Source: Siphonodentalium dalli
Lineage: Eukaryota; Mollusca; Scaphopoda; Gadilida; Siphonodentaliidae
Reading direction: 5' to 3'
Assembly (NCBI GenBank): GCA_032622095.1
Contig: CP136069.1
Location: 125,261,450-125,325,449, forward strand
Length of the DNA: 64,000 nucleotides
Shown: positions 1 through 15,600 of the stretch, in pieces
How positions within the stretch are numbered: the first letter of the stretch is position 1
Layout of the letters: each line of letters begins with the position of its first letter
Notes under the pieces: model-generated
Told to the model about the DNA's origin: nothing
What the model saw: the letters and a program-made list of their open reading frames with translations, nothing else
Databases searched by the model: none
Translations under genes and position numbers: made by a program

Positions 1-3000
1 ATTTTCCCACAAGTGGAACAAACGCTCTTTATTTTAACCATATAAGGAATAGACTAACACTGAACGCTCTTTTCTGTTTCATTGCTGTTTTGTGTTTTCG
101 ACCCAAACAACGTGGACTTCAATGCTCGTATTTGTCGTTAGAATCTTTAGTCGCGCCTATGGGGTTCATCGGCCATGCACGAAAATGCTATATTTAGACA
201 GTATTTTGGACAACATGCAATGAGTATTTGATCATGTTGTTGATACCAGTGTCTGTAAATAGCCTTATTATGTTGGTACGTTAATTGCCTGCAAGCTTAC
301 ATACTGATTTATGCTATTTTGATGACTTGACCTCCGTCAATTAAGTCGGATATATGGTGATTCGACGTCGAAATCTGCCAAAATTCAACGGAATAACGGG
401 GTATGTAAGCTCACTATGAGCTAATTTCAAAATCAAATATTTAATTCCAACATGAAACTATGTGAATACTTAGGTCAAATATGAACCTATTTGTAAGAAG
501 ATATTTGGCCATGTAATGAATTGCTCTTGTTGACTATACTATTGCGGACAAGCTGCAATAGTTGGAGTACTGTATTGATAATGTTTGGGCATATGTGTGC
601 GTTGATATCATTACATTCGAGAGTTTTGATGTATAGTCCGTAGACTGTGTGCATATGGTTTCACAATGAATGCTGCGGAAAACGCTTGCATCAGTTGTGA
701 TCTCATCGCAACTGCGAGTAGATTATTCTGGTCCAGAAGTTCTTTTCATTCAGCCAGAGCTGAATATAGTATTGAGGCCATTTTCCAAAAGTTAAACCAG
801 ATAACGACGACTGTCATGATTACATAGCCAGTCAAGAAAACACTTAATGTGCATTCATGATTCTGAAAAACGAATTGTCTATGGTGGTTTTCTGCTCAAG
901 CTAATTACCAACAGGGTGAACAAGTACAATTGAGGAATTGTTTGCTTCGCCATGTGTGCCGACTGCGTGACTCTTCTCGACTAAATGGTACTGAAAGAGA
1001 CATATGACCATTTGGATGTCACACACGTGGTGTCTCGATGCTGCCTATAAAGCATGTGGAGGAGTAGCTCCGCCTTGTAAATCCAGAGTCCAACAACATA
1101 ATGCTCGTTTGTGATTGTCGAGGTAGTGGGGCCGAATAATAGTTGGTATCGGCTCTTAAGGGCGCTTTCACTTGTTTTATCGGTGGTTAAAGCAGGATAA
1201 AATTATTTTAAACACCACTGACAATAGGATTTCGTAATCAATCCCGACCAAATGTAATTCCTTCAATTTCTTGATAGGAAATGTATAAAGAATGTTTGTG
1301 TTAAAAATATTTTATAGTGATGTAAATAGGTCTGTGTCTAAACTGGCAATTTCTTTATATGTGCACGTACTTCAATAGTTGCACTGTTCTTGGTGAAGTT
1401 CTGAAATTTGGTTGAACATTGGTCCACATCTCCATCTGCCGTGATCCCTTGCACATATATTTAAACGGACATGGATGATTCGAGCTTCCAAATTGTGTCC
1501 ACGTAATTTGGAAGGAGGTATAGGACGGGTTGACGCATAGACGATATATTGGTATACCGGCTTGATATGCACTGAAAAATACTTTCCATGGTCGATTTTC
1601 ACTGTTACAAATTTTCCCACAAGTGGAGCAAACGCTCTTTATTTTAACCATATAAGGAATAGACTAACACTGAACGCTCTTTTCTGTTTCATTGCTGTTT
1701 TGTGTTTTCGACCCAAACAACGTGGACTTCAATGCTCGTATTTGTCGTTAGAATCTTTAGTCGCGCCTATGGGGTTCATCGACCATACACGAAAATGCTA
1801 TATTTAGACAGTATTTTGGACAACAAGCAATGAGTATTTGATCATGTTGTTGATACCAGTGTCTGTAAATAGCCTTATTTATGTTGGTACGTTAATTGCC
1901 TGCAAGCTTACATACTGATTTATGCTATTTTGATGACTTGACCTCCGTCAATTAAGTCGGATATATGGTGATTCGACGTCGAAATCTGCCAAAATTCAAC
2001 GGAATAACGGGGTAAATAAGCTCACTATGAGCTAATTTCAAAATCAAATATTTAATTCCAACATGAAACTATGTGAATACTTAGGTCAAATATGAACCTA
2101 TTTGTAAGAAGATATTTGGCCAGGTAATGAATTGCTCTTGTTGACTATACTATTGCGGACAAGCTGCAATAGTTGGAGTACTGTATTGATAATGTTTGGG
2201 CCTATGTGTGCGTTGATATCATTACATTCGAGAGTTTTGATGTATAGTCCGTAGACTGTGTGCATATGGTTTCACAATGAATGCTGCGGAAAACGCTTGC
2301 ATCAGTTGTGATCTCTCCGCAACTGCGAGTAGATTATTCTGGTCCAGAAGTTCTTTTCATTCAGCCAGAGCTGAATATAGTATTGAGGCCATTTTCCAAA
2401 AGTTAAACCAGATAACGACGACTGTCATGATTACATAGCCAGCCAAGAAAACGACTTAATGTGCATTCCTGATTCTGAAAAACGAATTGTCTATGGTGGT
2501 TTTCTGCTCAAGCTAATTACCAACAGGGTGAACAAGTACAATTGAGGAATTGTTTGCTTCGCCATGTGTGCCGACTGCGTGACTCTTCTCGACTAAATGG
2601 TACTGAAAGAGACATATGACCATTTGGATGTCACACACGTGGTGTCTCGATGCTGCCTATAAAGCATGTGGAGGAGTAGCTCCGGCTTGTAAATCCAGAG
2701 TCCAACAACATAATGCTCGTTTGTGATTGTCGAGGTAGTGGGGCAGAATAATAGTTGGTATCGGCTCTTAAGGGCGCTTTCACTTGTTTTATCGGTGGTT
2801 AAAGCAGGATAAAATTATTTTAAACACCACTGACAATAGGATTTCGTAATCAATCCCGACCAAATGTAATTCCTTCAATTTCTTGATAGGAAATGTATAA
2901 AGAATGTTTGTGTTAAAAATATTTTATAGTGATGTAAATAGGTCTGTGTCTAAACTGGCAATTTCTTTATATGTGCACGTACTTCAATAGTTGCACTGTT

Positions 3001-6000
3001 CTTGGTGAAGTTCTGAAATTTGGTTGAACATTGGTCCACATCTCCATCTGCCGTGATCCCTTGCACATATATTTAAACGGACATGGATGATTCGAGCTTC
3101 CAAATTGTGTCCACGTAATTTGGAAGGAGGTATAGGACGGGTTGACGCATAGACGATATATTGGTATACCGGCTTGATATGCACTGAAAAATACTTTCCA
3201 TGGTCGATTTTCAGCTGTTACAAATTTTCCCACAAGTGGAATAAACGCTCTTTATTTTAACCATATAAGGAATAGACTAACACTGAACGCTCTTTTCTGT
3301 TTCATTGCTGTTTTGTGTTTTCGACCCAAACAACGTGGACTTCAATGCTCGTATTTGTCGTTAGAATCTTTAGTCGCGCCTATGGGGTTCATCGGCCATG
3401 CACGAAAATGCTATATTTAGACAGTATTTTGGACAACATGCAATGAGTATTTGATCATGTTGTTGATACCAGTGTCTGTAAATAGCCTTATTATGTTGGT
3501 ACGTTAATTGCCTGCAAGCTTACATACTGATTTATGCTATTTTGATGACTTGACCTCCGTCAATTAAGTCGGATATATGGTGATTCGACGTCGAAATCTG
3601 CCAAAATTCAACGGAATAACGGGGTATGTAAGCTCACTATGAGCTAATTTCAAAATCAAATATTTAATTCCAACATGAAACTATGTGAATACTTAGGTCA
3701 AATATGAACCTATTTGTAAGAAGATATTTGGCCAGGTAATGAATTGCTCTTGTTGACTATACTATTGCGGACAAGCTGCAATAGTTGGAGTACTGTATTG
3801 ATAATGTTTGGGCCTATGTGTGCGTTGATATCATTACATTCGAGAGTTTTGATGTATAGTCCGTAGACTGTGTGCATATGGTTTCACAATGAATGCTGCG
3901 GAAAACGCTTGCATCAGTTGTGATCTCATCGCAACTGCGAGTAGATTATTCTGGTCCAGAAGTTCTTTTCATTCAGCCAGAGCTGAATATAGTATTGAGG
4001 CCATTTTCGAAAAGTTAAACCAGATAACGACGACTGTCATGATTACATAGCCAGTCAAGAAAACACTTAATGTGCATTCATGATTCTGAAAAACGAATTG
4101 TCTATGGTGGTTTTCTGCTCAAGCTAATTACCAACAGGGTGAACAAGTACAATTGAGGAATTGTTTGCTTCGCCATGTGTGCCGACTGCGTGACTCTTCT
4201 CGACTAAATGGTACTGAAAGAGACATATGACCATTTGGATGTCACACACGTGGTGTCTCGATGCTGCCTATAAAGCATGTGGAGGAGTAGCTCCACCTTG
4301 TAAATCCAGAGTCCAACAACATAATGCTCGTTTGTGATTGTCGAGGTAGTGGGGCCGAATAATAGTTGGTATCGGCTCTTAAGGGCGCTTTCACTTGTTT
4401 TATCGGTGGTTAAAGCAGGATAAAATTATTTTAAACACCACTGACAATAGGATTTCGTAATCAATCCCGACCAAATGTAATTCCTTCAATTTCTTGATAG
4501 GAAATGTATAAAGAATGTTTGTGTTAAAAATATTTTATAGTGATGTAAATAGGTCTGTGTCTAAACTGGCAATTTCTTTATATGTGCACGTACTTCAATA
4601 GTTGCACTGTTCTTGGTGAAGTTCTGAAATTTGGTTGAACATTGGTCCACATCTCCATCTGCCGTGATCCCTTGCACATATATTTAAACGGACATGGATG
4701 ATTCGAGCTTCCAAATTGTGTCCACGTAATTTGGAAGGAGGTATAGGACGGGTTGACGCATAGACGATATATTGGTATACCGGCTTGATATGCACTGAAA
4801 AATACTTTCCATGGTCGATTTTCAGCTGTTACAAATTTTCCCACAAGTGGAACAAACGCTCTTTATTTTAACCATATAAGGAATAGACTAACACTGAACG
4901 CTCTTTTCTGTTTCATTGCTGTTTTGTGTTTTCGACCCAAACAACGTGGACTTCAATGCTCGTATTTGTCGTTAGAATCTTTAGTCGCGCCTATGGGGTT
5001 CATCGGCCATGCACGAAAATGCTATATTTAGACAGTATTTTGGACAACATGCAATGAGTATTTGATCATGTTGTTGATACCAGTGTCTGTAAATAGCCTT
5101 ATTATGTTGGTACGTTAATTGCCTGCAAGCTTACATACTGATTTATGCTATTTTGATGACTTGACCTCCGTCAATTAAGTCGGATATATGGTGATTCGAC
5201 GTCGAAATCTGCCAAAATTCAACGGAATAACGGGGTATGTAAGCTCACTATGAGCTAATTTCAAAATCAAATATTTAATTCCAACATGAAACTAACTATG
5301 TGAATACTTAGGTCAAATATGAACCTATTTGTAAGAAGATATTTGGCCAGGTAATGAATTGCTCTTGTTGACTATACTATTGCGGACAAGCTGCAATAGT
5401 TGGAGTACTGTATTGATAATGTTTGGGCATATGTGTGCGTTGATATCATTACATTCGAGAGTTTTGATGTATAGTCCGTAGACTGTGTGCATATGGTTTC
5501 ACAATGAATGCTGCGGAAAACGCTTGCATCAGTTGTGATCTCATCGCAACTGCGAGTAGATTATTCTGGTCCAGAAGTTCTTTTCATTCAGCCAGAGCTG
5601 AATATAGTATTGAGGCCATTTTCCAAAAGTTAAACCAGATAACGACGACTGTCATGATTACATAGCCAGTCAAGAAAACACTTAATGTGCATTCATGATT
5701 CTGAAAAACGAATTGTCTATGGTGGTTTTCTGCTCAAGCTAATTACCAACAGGGTGAACAAGTACAATTGAGGAATTGTTTGCTTCGCCATGTGTGCCGA
5801 CTGCGTGACTCTTCTCGACTAAATGGTACTGAAAGAGACATATGACCATTTGGATGTCACACACGTGGTGTCTCGATGCTGCCTATAAAGCATGTGGAGG
5901 AGTAGCTCCGCCTTGTAAATCCAGAGTCCAACAACATAATGCTCGTTTGTGATTGTCGAGGTAGTGGGGCCGAATAATAGTTGGTATCGGCTCTTAATGG

Positions 6001-9000
6001 CGCTTTCACTTGTTTTATCGGTGGTTAAAGCAGGATAAAATTATTTTAAACACCACTGACAATAGGATTTCGTAATCAATCCCGACCAAATGTAATTCCT
6101 TCAATTTCTTGATAGGAAATGTATAAAGAATGTTTGTGTTAAAAATATTTTATAGTGATGTAAATAGGTCTGTGTCTAAACTGGCAATTTCTTTATATGT
6201 GCACGTACTTCAATAGTTGCACTGTTCTTGGTGAAGTTCTGAAATTTGGTTGAACATTGGTCCACATCTCCATCTGCCGTGATCCCTTGCACATATATTT
6301 AAACGGACATGGATGATTCGAGCTTCCAAATTGTGTCCACGTAATTTGGAAGGAGGTATAGGACGGGTTGACGCATAGACGATATATTGGTATACCGGCT
6401 TGATATGCACTGAAAAATACTTTCCATGGTCGATTTTCAGCTGTTACAAATTTTCCCACAAGTGGAACAAACGCTCTTTATTTTAACCATATAAGGAATA
6501 GACTAACACTGAACGCTCTTTTCTGTTTCATTGCTGTTTTGTGTTTTCGACCCAAACAACGTGGACTTCAATGCTCGTATTTGTCGTTAGAATCTTTAGT
6601 CGCGCCTATGGGGTTCATCGGCCATACACGAAAATGCTATATTTAGACAGTATTTTGGACAACAAGCAATGAGTATTTGATCATGTTGTTGATACCAGTG
6701 TCTGTAAATAGCCTTATTTATGTTGGTACGTTAATTGCCTGCAAGCTTACATACTGATTTATGCTATTTTGATGACTTGACCTCCGTCAATTAAGTCGGA
6801 TATATGGTGATTCGACGTCGAAATCTGCCAAAATTCAACGGAATAACGGGGTATGTAAGCTCACTATGAGCTAATTTCAAAATCAAATATTTAATTCCAA
6901 CATGAAACTAACTATGTGAATACTTAGGTCAAATATGAACCTATTTGTAAGAAGATATTTGGCCAGGTAATGAATTGCTCTTGTTGACTATACTATTGCG
7001 GACAAGCTGCAATAGTTGGAGTACTGTATTGATAATGTTTGGGCATATGTGTGCGTTGATATCATTACATTCGAGAGTTTTGATGTATAGTCCGTAGACT
7101 GTGTGCATATGGTTTCACAATGAATGCTGCGGAAAACGCTTGCATCAGTTGTGATCTCATCGCAACTGCGAGTAGATTATTCTGGTCCAGAAGTTCTTTT
7201 CATTCAGCCAGAGCTGAATATAGTATTGAGGCCATTTTCCAAAAGTTAAACCAGATAACGACGACTGTCATGATTACATAGCCAGTCAAGAAAACACTTA
7301 ATGTGCATTCATGATTCTGAAAAACGAATTGTCTATGGTGGTTTTCTGCTCAAGCTAATTACCAACAGGGTGAACAAGTACAATTGAGGAATTGTTTGCT
7401 TCGCCATGTGTGCCGACTGCGTGACTCTTCTCGACTAAATGGTACTGAAAGAGACATATGACCATTTGGATGTCACACACGTGGTGTCTCGATGCTGCCT
7501 ATAAAGCATGTGGAGGAGTAGCTCCGCCTTGTAAATCCAGAGTCCAACAACATAATGCTCGTTTGTGATTGTCGAGGTAGTGGGGCCGAATAATAGTTGG
7601 TATCGGCTCTTAAGGGCGCTTTCACTTGTTTTATCGGTGGTTAAAGCAGGATAAAATTATTTTAAACACCACTGACAATAGGATTTCGTAATCAATCCCG
7701 ACCAAATGTAATTCCTTCAATTTCTTGATAGGAAATGTATAAAGAATGTTTGTGTTAAAAATATTTTATAGTGATGTAAATAGGTCTGTGTCTAAACTGG
7801 CAATTTCTTTATATGTGCACGTACTTCAATAGTTGCACTGTTCTTGGTGAAGTTCTGAAATTTGGTTGAACATTGGTCCACATCTCCATCTGCCGTGATC
7901 CCTTGCACATATATTTAAACGGACATGGATGATTCGAGCTTCCAAATTGTGTCCACGTAATTTGGAAGGAGGTATAGGACGGGTTGACGCATAGACGATA
8001 TATTGGTACACCGGCTTGATATGCACTGAAAAATACTTTCCATGGTCGATTTTCAGCTGTTACAAATTTTCCCACAAGTGGAACAAACGCTCTTTATTTT
8101 AACCATATAAGGAATAGACTAACACTGAACGCTCTTTTCTGTTTCATTGCTCTTTTGTGTTTTCGACCCAAACAACGTGGACTTCAATGCTCGTATTTGT
8201 CGTTAGAATCTTTAGTCGCGCCTATGGGGTTCATCGGCCATACACGAAAATGCTATATTTAGACAGTATTTTGGACAACAAGCAATGAGTATTTGATCAT
8301 GTTGTTGATACCAGTGTCTGTAAATAGCCTTATTTATGTTGGTACGTTAATTGCCTGCAAGCTTACATACTGATTTATGCTATTTTGATGACTTGACCTC
8401 CGTCAATTAAGTCGGATATATGGTGATTCGACGTCGAAATCTGCCAAAATTCAACGGAATAACGGTGTATGTAAGCTCACTATGAGCTAATTTCAAAATC
8501 AAATATTTAATTCCAACATGAAACTATGTGAATACTTAGGTCAAATATGAACCTATTTGTAAGAAGATATTTGGCCATGTAATGAATTGCTCTTGTTGAC
8601 TATACTATTGCGGACAAGCTGCAATAGTTGGAGTACTGTATTGATAATGTTTGGGCATATGTGTGCGTTGATGTCATTACATTCGAGAGTTTTGATGTAT
8701 AGTCCGTAGACTGTGTGCATATGGTTTCACAATGAATGCTGCGGAAAACGCTTGCATCAGTTGTGATCTCATCGCAACTGCGAGTAGATTATTCTGGTCC
8801 AGAAGTTCTTTTCATTCAGCCAGAGCTGAATATAGTATTGAGGCCATTTTCCAAAAGTTAAACCAGATAACGACGACTGTCATGATTACATAGCCAGTCA
8901 AGAAAACACTTAATGTGCATTCCTGATTCTGAAAAACGAATTGTCTATGGTGGTTTTCTGCTCAAGCTAATTACCAACAGGGTGAACAAGTACAATTGAG

Positions 9001-9679
9001 GAATTGTTTGCTTCGCCATGTGTGCCGACTGCGTGACTCTTCTCGACTAAATGGTACTGAAAGAGACATATGACCATTTGGATGTCACACACGTGGTGTC
9101 TCGATGCTGCCTATAAAGCATGTGGAGGAGTAGCTCCGCCTTGTAAATCCAGAGTCCAACAACATAATGCTCGTTTGTGATTGTCGAGGTAGTGGGGCCG
9201 AATAATAGTTGATATCGGCTCTTAAGGGCGCTTTCACTTGTTTTATCGGTGGTTAAAGCAGGATAAAATTATTTTAAACACTACTGACAATAGGATTTCG
9301 TAATCAATCCCGACCAAATGTAATTCCTTCAATTTCTTGATAGGAAATGTATAAAGAATGTTTGTGTTAAAAATATTTTATAGTGATGTAAATAGGTCTG
9401 TGTCTAAACTGGCAATTTCTTTATATGTGCACGTATACTTCAATAGTTGCACTGTTCTTGGTGAAGTTCTGAAATTTGGTTGAACATTGGTCCACATCTC
9501 CATCTGCCGTGATCCCTTGCACATATATTTAAACGGACATGGATGATTCGAGCTTCCAAATTGTGTCCACGTAATTTGGAAGGAGGTATAGGACGGGTTG
9601 ACGCATAGACGATATATTGGTATACCGGCTTGATATGCACTGAAAAATACTTTCCATGGTCGATTTTCAGCTGTTACAA
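1..9679. repeat. Irregular part of the satellite (monomers 1-6)
   Basis: These six monomers do not follow the two-type alternation seen further right. Monomers 1, 3 and 4 have the short ATT-ATG site, while 2, 5 and 6 have an extra T there. Monomers 4 and 5 share a 4-bp ACTA duplication near 5293 and 6909. Monomer 2 has private changes, for example near 2013 and 2451. Monomer 1 lacks two bases in the GATTTTCAGCTG motif near 1600. Monomer 6 already carries the extra TA (near 9435) that marks the even type. The pattern suggests an older or less homogenised stretch. Confidence 0.8.
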
Positions 9680-12600
9680 ATTTTCCCACAAGTGGAACAA
9701 ACGCTCTTTATTTTAACCATATAAGGAATAGACTAACACTGAACGCTCTTTTCTGTTTCATTGCTCTTTTGTGTTTTCGACCCAAACAACGTGGACTTCA
9801 ATGCTCGTATTTGTCGTTAGAATCTTTAGTCGCGCCTATGGGGTTCATCGGCCATACACGAAAATGCTATATTTAGACAGTATTTTGGACAACAAGCAAT
9901 GAGTATTTGATCATGTTGTTGATACCAGTGTCTGTAAATAGCCTTATTATGTTGGTACGTTAATTGCCTGCAAGCTTACATACTGATTTATGCTATTTTG
10001 ATGACTTGACCTCCGTCAATTAAGTCGGATATATGGTGATTCGACGTCGAAATCTGCCAAAATTCAACGGAATAACGGGGTATGTAAGCTCACTATGAGC
10101 TAATTTCAAAATCAAATATTTAATTCCAACATGAAACTATGTGAATACTTAGGTCAAATATGAACCTATTTGTAAGAAGATATTTGGCCATGTAATGAAT
10201 TGCTCTTGTTGACTATACTATTGCGGACAAGCTGCAATAGTTGGAGTACTGTATTGATAATGTTTGGGCATATGTGTGCGTTGATATCATTACATTCGAG
10301 AGTTTTGATGTATAGTCCGTAGACTGTGTGCATATGGTTTCACAATGAATGCTGCGGAAAACGCTTGCATCAGTTGTGATCTCATCGCAACTGCGAGTAG
10401 ATTATTCTGGTCCAGAAGTTCTTTTCATTCAGCCAGAGCTGAATATAGTATTGAGGCCATTTTCCAAAAGTTAAACCAGATAACGACGACTGTCATGATT
10501 ACATAGCCAGTCAAGAAAACACTTAATGTGCATTCATGATTCTGAAAAACGAATTGTCTATGGTGGTTTTCTGCTCAAGCTAATTACCAACAGGGTGAAC
10601 AAGTACAATTGAGGAATTGTTTGCTTCGCCATGTGTGCCGACTGCGTGACTCTTCTCGACTAAATGGTACTGAAAGAGACATATGACCATTTGGATGTCA
10701 CACACGTGGTGTCTCGATGCTGCCTATAAAGCATGTGGAGGAGTAGCTCCGCCTTGTAAATCCAGAGTCCAACAACATAATGCTCGTTTGTGATTGTCGA
10801 GGTAGTGGGGCCGAATAATAGTTGGTATCGGCTCTTAAGGGCGCTTTCACTTGTTTTATCGGTGGTTAAAGCAGGATAAAATTATTTTAAACACCACTGA
10901 CAATAGGATTTCGTAATCAATCCCGACCAAATGTAATTCCTTCAATTTCTTGATAGGAAATGTATAAAGAATGTTTGTGTTAAAAATATTTTATAGTGAT
11001 GTAAATAGGTCTGTGTCTAAACTGGCAATTTCTTTATATGTGCACGTACTTCAATAGTTGCACTGTTCTTGGTGAAGTTCTGAAATTTGGTTGAACATTG
11101 GTCCACATCTCCATCTGCCGTGATCCCTTGCACATATATTTAAACGGACATGGATGATTCGAGCTTCCAAATTGTGTCCACGTAATTTGGAAGGAGGTAT
11201 AGGACGGGTTGACGCATAGACGATATATTGGTATACCGGCTTGATATGCACTGAAAAATACTTTCCATGGTCGATTTTCAGCTGTTACAAATTTTCCCAC
11301 AAGTGGAACAAACGCTCTTTATTTTAACCATATAAGGAATAGACTAACACTGAACGCTCTTTTCTGTTTCATTGCTGTTTTGTGTTTTCGACCCAAACAA
11401 CGTGGACTTCAATGCTCGTTTTTGTCGTTAGAATCTTTAGTCGCGCCTATGGGGTTCATCGGCCATACACGAAAATGCTATATTTAGACAGTATTTTGGA
11501 CAACAAGCAATGAGTATTTGATCATGTTGTTGATACCAGTGTCTGTAAATAGCCTTATTTATGTTGGTACGTTAATTGCCTGCAAGCTTACATACTGATT
11601 TATGCTATTTTGATGACTTGACCTCCGTCAATTAAGTCGGATATATGGTGATTCGACGTCGAAATCTGCCAAAATTCAACGGAATAACGGTGTATGTAAG
11701 CTCACTATGAGCTAATTTCAAAATCAAATATTTAATTCCAACATGAAACTATGTGAATACTTAGGTCAAATATGAACCTATTTGTAAGAAGATATTTGGC
11801 CATGTAATGAATTGCTCTTGTTGACTATACTATTGCGGACAAGCTGCAATAGTTGGAGTACTGTATTGATAATGTTTGGGCATATGTGTGCGTTGATGTC
11901 ATTACATTCGAGAGTTTTGATGTATAGTCCGTAGACTGTGTGCATATGGTTTCACAATGAATGCTGCGGAAAACGCTTGCATCAGTTGTGATCTCATCGC
12001 AACTGCGAGTAGATTATTCTGGTCCAGAAGTTCTTTTCATTCAGCCAGAGCTGAATATAGTATTGAGGCCATTTTCCAAAAGTTAAACCAGATAACGACG
12101 ACTGTCATGATTACATAGCCAGTCAAGAAAACACTTAATGTGCATTCCTGATTCTGAAAAACGAATTGTCTATGGTGGTTTTCTGCTCAAGCTAATTACC
12201 AACAGGGTGAACAAGTACAATTGAGGAATTGTTTGCTTCGCCATGTGTGCCGACTGCGTGACTCTTCTCGACTAAATGGTACTGAAAGAGACATATGACC
12301 ATTTGGATGTCACACACGTGGTGTCTCGATGCTGCCTATAAAGCATGTGGAGGAGTAGCTCCGCCTTGTAAATCCAGAGTCCAACAACATAATGCTCGTT
12401 TGTGATTGTCGAGGTAGTGGGGCCGAATAATAGTTGATATCGGCTCTTAAGGGCGCTTTCACTTGTTTTATCGGTGGTTAAAGCAGGATAAAATTATTTT
12501 AAACACCACTGACAATAGGATTTCGTAATCAATCCCGACCAAATGTAATTCCTTCAATTTCTTGATAGGAAATGTATAAAGAATGTTTGTGTTAAAAATA

Positions 12601-15600
12601 TTTTATAGTGATGTAAATAGGTCTGTGTCTAAACTGGCAATTTCTTTATATGTGCACGTATACTTCAATAGTTGCACTGTTCTTGGTGAAGTTCTGAAAT
12701 TTGGTTGAACATTGGTCCACATCTCCATCTGCCGTGATCCCTTGCACATATATTTAAACGGACATGGATGATTCGAGCTTCCAAATTGTGTCCACGTAAT
12801 TTGGAAGGAGGTATAGGACGGGTTGACGCATAGACGATATATTGGTATACCGGCTTGATATGCACTGAAAAATACTTTCCATGGTCGATTTTCAGCTGTT
12901 ACAAATTTTCCCACAAGTGGAACAAACGCTCTTTATTTTAACCATATAAGGAATAGACTAACACTGAACGCTCTTTTCTGTTTCATTGCTCTTTTGTGTT
13001 TTCGACCCAAACAACGTGGACTTCAATGCTCGTATTTGTCGTTAGAATCTTTAGTCGCGCCTATGGGGTTCATCGGCCATACACGAAAATGCTATATTTA
13101 GACAGTATTTTGGACAACAAGCAATGAGTATTTGATCATGTTGTTGATACCAGTGTCTGTAAATAGCCTTATTATGTTGGTACGTTAATTGCCTGCAAGC
13201 TTACATACTGATTTATGCTATTTTGATGACTTGACCTCCGTCAATTAAGTCGGATATATGGTGATTCGACGTCGAAATCTGCCAAAATTCAACGGAATAA
13301 CGGGGTATGTAAGCTCACTATGAGCTAATTTCAAAATCAAATATTTAATTCCAACATGAAACTATGTGAATACTTAGGTCAAATATGAACCTATTTGTAA
13401 GAAGATATTTGGCCATGTAATGAATTGCTCTTGTTGACTATACTATTGCGGACAAGCTGCAATAGTTGGAGTACTGTATTGATAATGTTTGGGCATATGT
13501 GTGCGTTGATATCATTACATTCGAGAGTTTTGATGTATAGTCCGTAGACTGTGTGCATATGGTTTCACAATGAATGCTGCGGAAAACGCTTGCATCAGTT
13601 GTGATCTCATCGCAACTGCGAGTAGATTATTCTGGTCCAGAAGTTCTTTTCATTCAGCCAGAGCTGAATATAGTATTGAGGCCATTTTCCAAAAGTTAAA
13701 CCAGATAACGACGACTGTCATGATTACATAGCCAGTCAAGAAAACACTTAATGTGCATTCATGATTCTGAAAAACGAATTGTCTATGGTGGTTTTCTGCT
13801 CAAGCTAATTACCAACAGGGTGAACAAGTACAATTGAGGAATTGTTTGCTTCGCCATGTGTGCCGACTGCGTGACTCTTCTCGACTAAATGGTACTGAAA
13901 GAGACATATGACCATTTGGATGTCACACACGTGGTGTCTCGATGCTGCCTATAAAGCATGTGGAGGAGTAGCTCCGCCTTGTAAATCCAGAGTCCAACAA
14001 CATAATGCTCGTTTGTGATTGTCGAGGTAGTGGGGCCGAATAATAGTTGGTATCGGCTCTTAAGGGCGCTTTCACTTGTTTTATCGGTGGTTAAAGCAGG
14101 ATAAAATTATTTTAAACACCACTGACAATAGGATTTCGTAATCAATCCCGACCAAATGTAATTCCTTCAATTTCTTGATAGGAAATGTATAAAGAATGTT
14201 TGTGTTAAAAATATTTTATAGTGATGTAAATAGGTCTGTGTCTAAACTGGCAATTTCTTTATATGTGCACGTACTTCAATAGTTGCACTGTTCTTGGTGA
14301 AGTTCTGAAATTTGGTTGAACATTGGTCCACATCTCCATCTGCCGTGATCCCTTGCACATATATTTAAACGGACATGGATGATTCGAGCTTCCAAATTGT
14401 GTCCACGTAATTTGGAAGGAGGTATAGGACGGGTTGACGCATAGACGATATATTGGTATACCGGCTTGATATGCACTGAAAAATACTTTCCATGGTCGAT
14501 TTTCAGCTGTTACAAATTTTCCCACAAGTGGAACAAACGCTCTTTATTTTAACCATATAAGGAATAGACTAACACTGAACGCTCTTTTCTGTTTCATTGC
14601 TGTTTTGTGTTTTCGACCCAAACAACGTGGACTTCAATGCTCGTTTTTGTCGTTAGAATCTTTAGTCGCGCCTATGGGGTTCATCGGCCATACACGAAAA
14701 TGCTATATTTAGACAGTATTTTGGACAACAAGCAATGAGTATTTGATCATGTTGTTGATACCAGTGTCTGTAAATAGCCTTATTTATGTTGGTACGTTAA
14801 TTGCCTGCAAGCTTACATACTGATTTATGCTATTTTGATGACTTGACCTCCGTCAATTAAGTCGGATATATGGTGATTCGACGTCGAAATCTGCCAAAAT
14901 TCAACGGAATAACGGTGTATGTAAGCTCACTATGAGCTAATTTCAAAATCAAATATTTAATTCCAACATGAAACTATGTGAATACTTAGGTCAAATATGA
15001 ACCTATTTGTAAGAAGATATTTGGCCATGTAATGAATTGCTCTTGTTGACTATACTATTGCGGACAAGCTGCAATAGTTGGAGTACTGTATTGATAATGT
15101 TTGGGCATATGTCTGCGTTGATGTCATTACATTCGAGAGTTTTGATGTATAGTCCGTAGACTGTGTGCATATGGTTTCACAATGAATGCTGCGGAAAACG
15201 CTTGCATCAGTTGTGATCTCATCGCAACTGCGAGTAGATTATTCTGGTCCAGAAGTTCTTTTCATTCAGCCAGAGCTGAATATAGTATTGAGGCCATTTT
15301 CCAAAAGTTAAACCAGATAACGACGACTGTCATGATTACATAGCCAGTCAAGAAAACACTTAATGTGCATTCCTGATTCTGAAAAACGAATTGTCTATGG
15401 TGGTTTTCTGCTCAAGCTAATTACCAACAGGGTGAACAAGTACAATTGAGGAATTGTTTGCTTCGCCATGTGTGCCGACTGCGTGACTCTTCTCGACTAA
15501 ATGGTACTGAAAGAGACATATGACCATTTGGATGTCACACACGTGGTGTCTCGATGCTGCCTATAAAGCATGTGGAGGAGTAGCTCCGCCTTGTAAATCC

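Noticed and set aside
1562-1807. Plus-strand 81-codon frame in monomer junction 1-2
   Set aside because: It exists only through a local 2-bp difference in monomer 1 and is closed in the other copies.
2967-3233. Repeated minus-strand ORFs of 66-103 codons, one pair per satellite monomer, as a tandem gene family
   Set aside because: They recur only because the monomer recurs, two frames overlap, a stop variant has spread in one subfamily, and no motif is recognisable.
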